DNA of 48,215 nucleotides from Silanimonas sp. GTDB taxonomy: Bacteria > Pseudomonadota > Gammaproteobacteria > Xanthomonadales > Xanthomonadaceae. The stretch lies in the NCBI GenBank assembly GCA_026005095.1, contig BPKK01000017.1, positions 1 through 48,215 of the forward strand, given 5' to 3'. How positions within the stretch are numbered: the stretch's first letter is position 1; every line of letters begins with the position of its first letter. The notes beneath the pieces are model-generated. The model was not told the DNA's origin. It was given only the letters and a program-made list of their open reading frames with translations, and ran no database searches. This document shows, piece after piece, positions 48,034-48,215 of this stretch. The translations under genes and the position numbers were made by a program.

Positions 48034-48215
48034 TCAGGGGGCGGCCGGGGCGGCCGGGGCTGCCGGTGCCTCCAGCCGCAGCCAGCCCGCCACCACGGCC
48101 CGCGCCTCCTCCACGCCGAGCCGGGAACTGGCCGAGAACAGCTGGACCCCGACGCCCGCGCCGCGGAAGGCTCCGAGTTCGCTCCGCACCCGGGCCAGGG
48201 TCCTGGCCTGCTCGC
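48034..48215 (-). CDS. engB: EngB/YihA ribosome-assembly GTPase, C-terminal fragment
   Basis: Only the last 60 codons are inside the window, and the gene runs off the end. The fragment reads EQARTLARVRSELGAF, then 'GVGVQLFSASSRLGVEEARA' and 'VVAGWLRLEAPAAPAAPAAP'. 'VQLFSA' followed by 'G.EEA' and a short helix ending in 'W' matches the C-terminus of the YihA/EngB Era-like GTPases, which help assemble the large ribosomal subunit. The Ala/Pro tail is species-specific. P-loop motifs are outside the window, so the assignment rests on this tail. Confidence 0.65.
   Translation of the reverse strand, partial: EQARTLARVRSELGAFRGAGVGVQLFSASSRLGVEEARAVVAGWLRLEAPAAPAAPAAP

Overview
High-GC (about 70%) gammaproteobacterial chromosome, most likely family Lysobacteraceae/Xanthomonadaceae. 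This rests on the block aspS-yebC-ruvCAB-ybgC-tolQRAB-pal-cpoB-queE-queC, the plant/alphaproteobacterial-type gshA beside engB, the tandem amidohydrolases and the TonB-dependent receptor; no 16S gene or database search was available, so genus is not called. The window is mostly core chromosome. I see no insertion sequences, phage genes, CRISPR arrays or rRNA.

Layout. 1-1.5 kb: the end of one amidohydrolase and a second, overlapping one that lacks the usual metal-binding HxH; its 3' end overlaps a convergent tRNA-Lys(UUU). 1.6-16.6 kb, minus strand: a long run reading queC, queE, cpoB, pal, tolB, tolA, tolR, tolQ, ybgC, ruvB, ruvA, ruvC, yebC, an alpha/beta hydrolase, aspS, an FmdB-type zinc ribbon and an ABC-F ATPase (transcribed in the opposite order). 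It joins tRNA charging, Holliday-junction processing, the Tol-Pal envelope system and queuosine precursor synthesis. 16.6-27.6 kb: a TonB-dependent receptor, a photolyase/cryptochrome (minus), a beta-propeller amidohydrolase broken by a frameshift, a periplasmic solute-binding protein and tex. 27.6-31.6 kb: nrdAB for ribonucleotide reductase, preceded by a cobalamin riboswitch and an NrdR box.

31.6-38.2 kb is the most distinctive part: a zinc-starvation island. A divergent promoter with a Zur-like site separates a COG0523/CobW metallochaperone GTPase from a three-gene operon (70-aa protein, DUF1826 protein, ZIP-family transporter) whose genes overlap by ATGA. Next to it lies a second operon, DUF2796/ZrgA - ABC ATPase - ABC permease - DUF3299, resembling the Vibrio Zrg zinc uptake system, with its own Zur-like dyad. 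The ZIP gene appears to have lost a transmembrane region and carries an unrelated tail, and is followed by about 350 bases of lower-GC sequence with no recognisable gene.

38.2-48.2 kb: a DMT exporter, a membrane diguanylate cyclase, PEP carboxylase, an M3 oligopeptidase, a YecA-type SEC-C protein, glutamate-cysteine ligase and the C-terminus of EngB. The window shows two layers of metal/cofactor logic side by side: B12 supply and NrdR control of the B12-independent ribonucleotide reductase, and a probable Zur regulon for zinc import and allocation.
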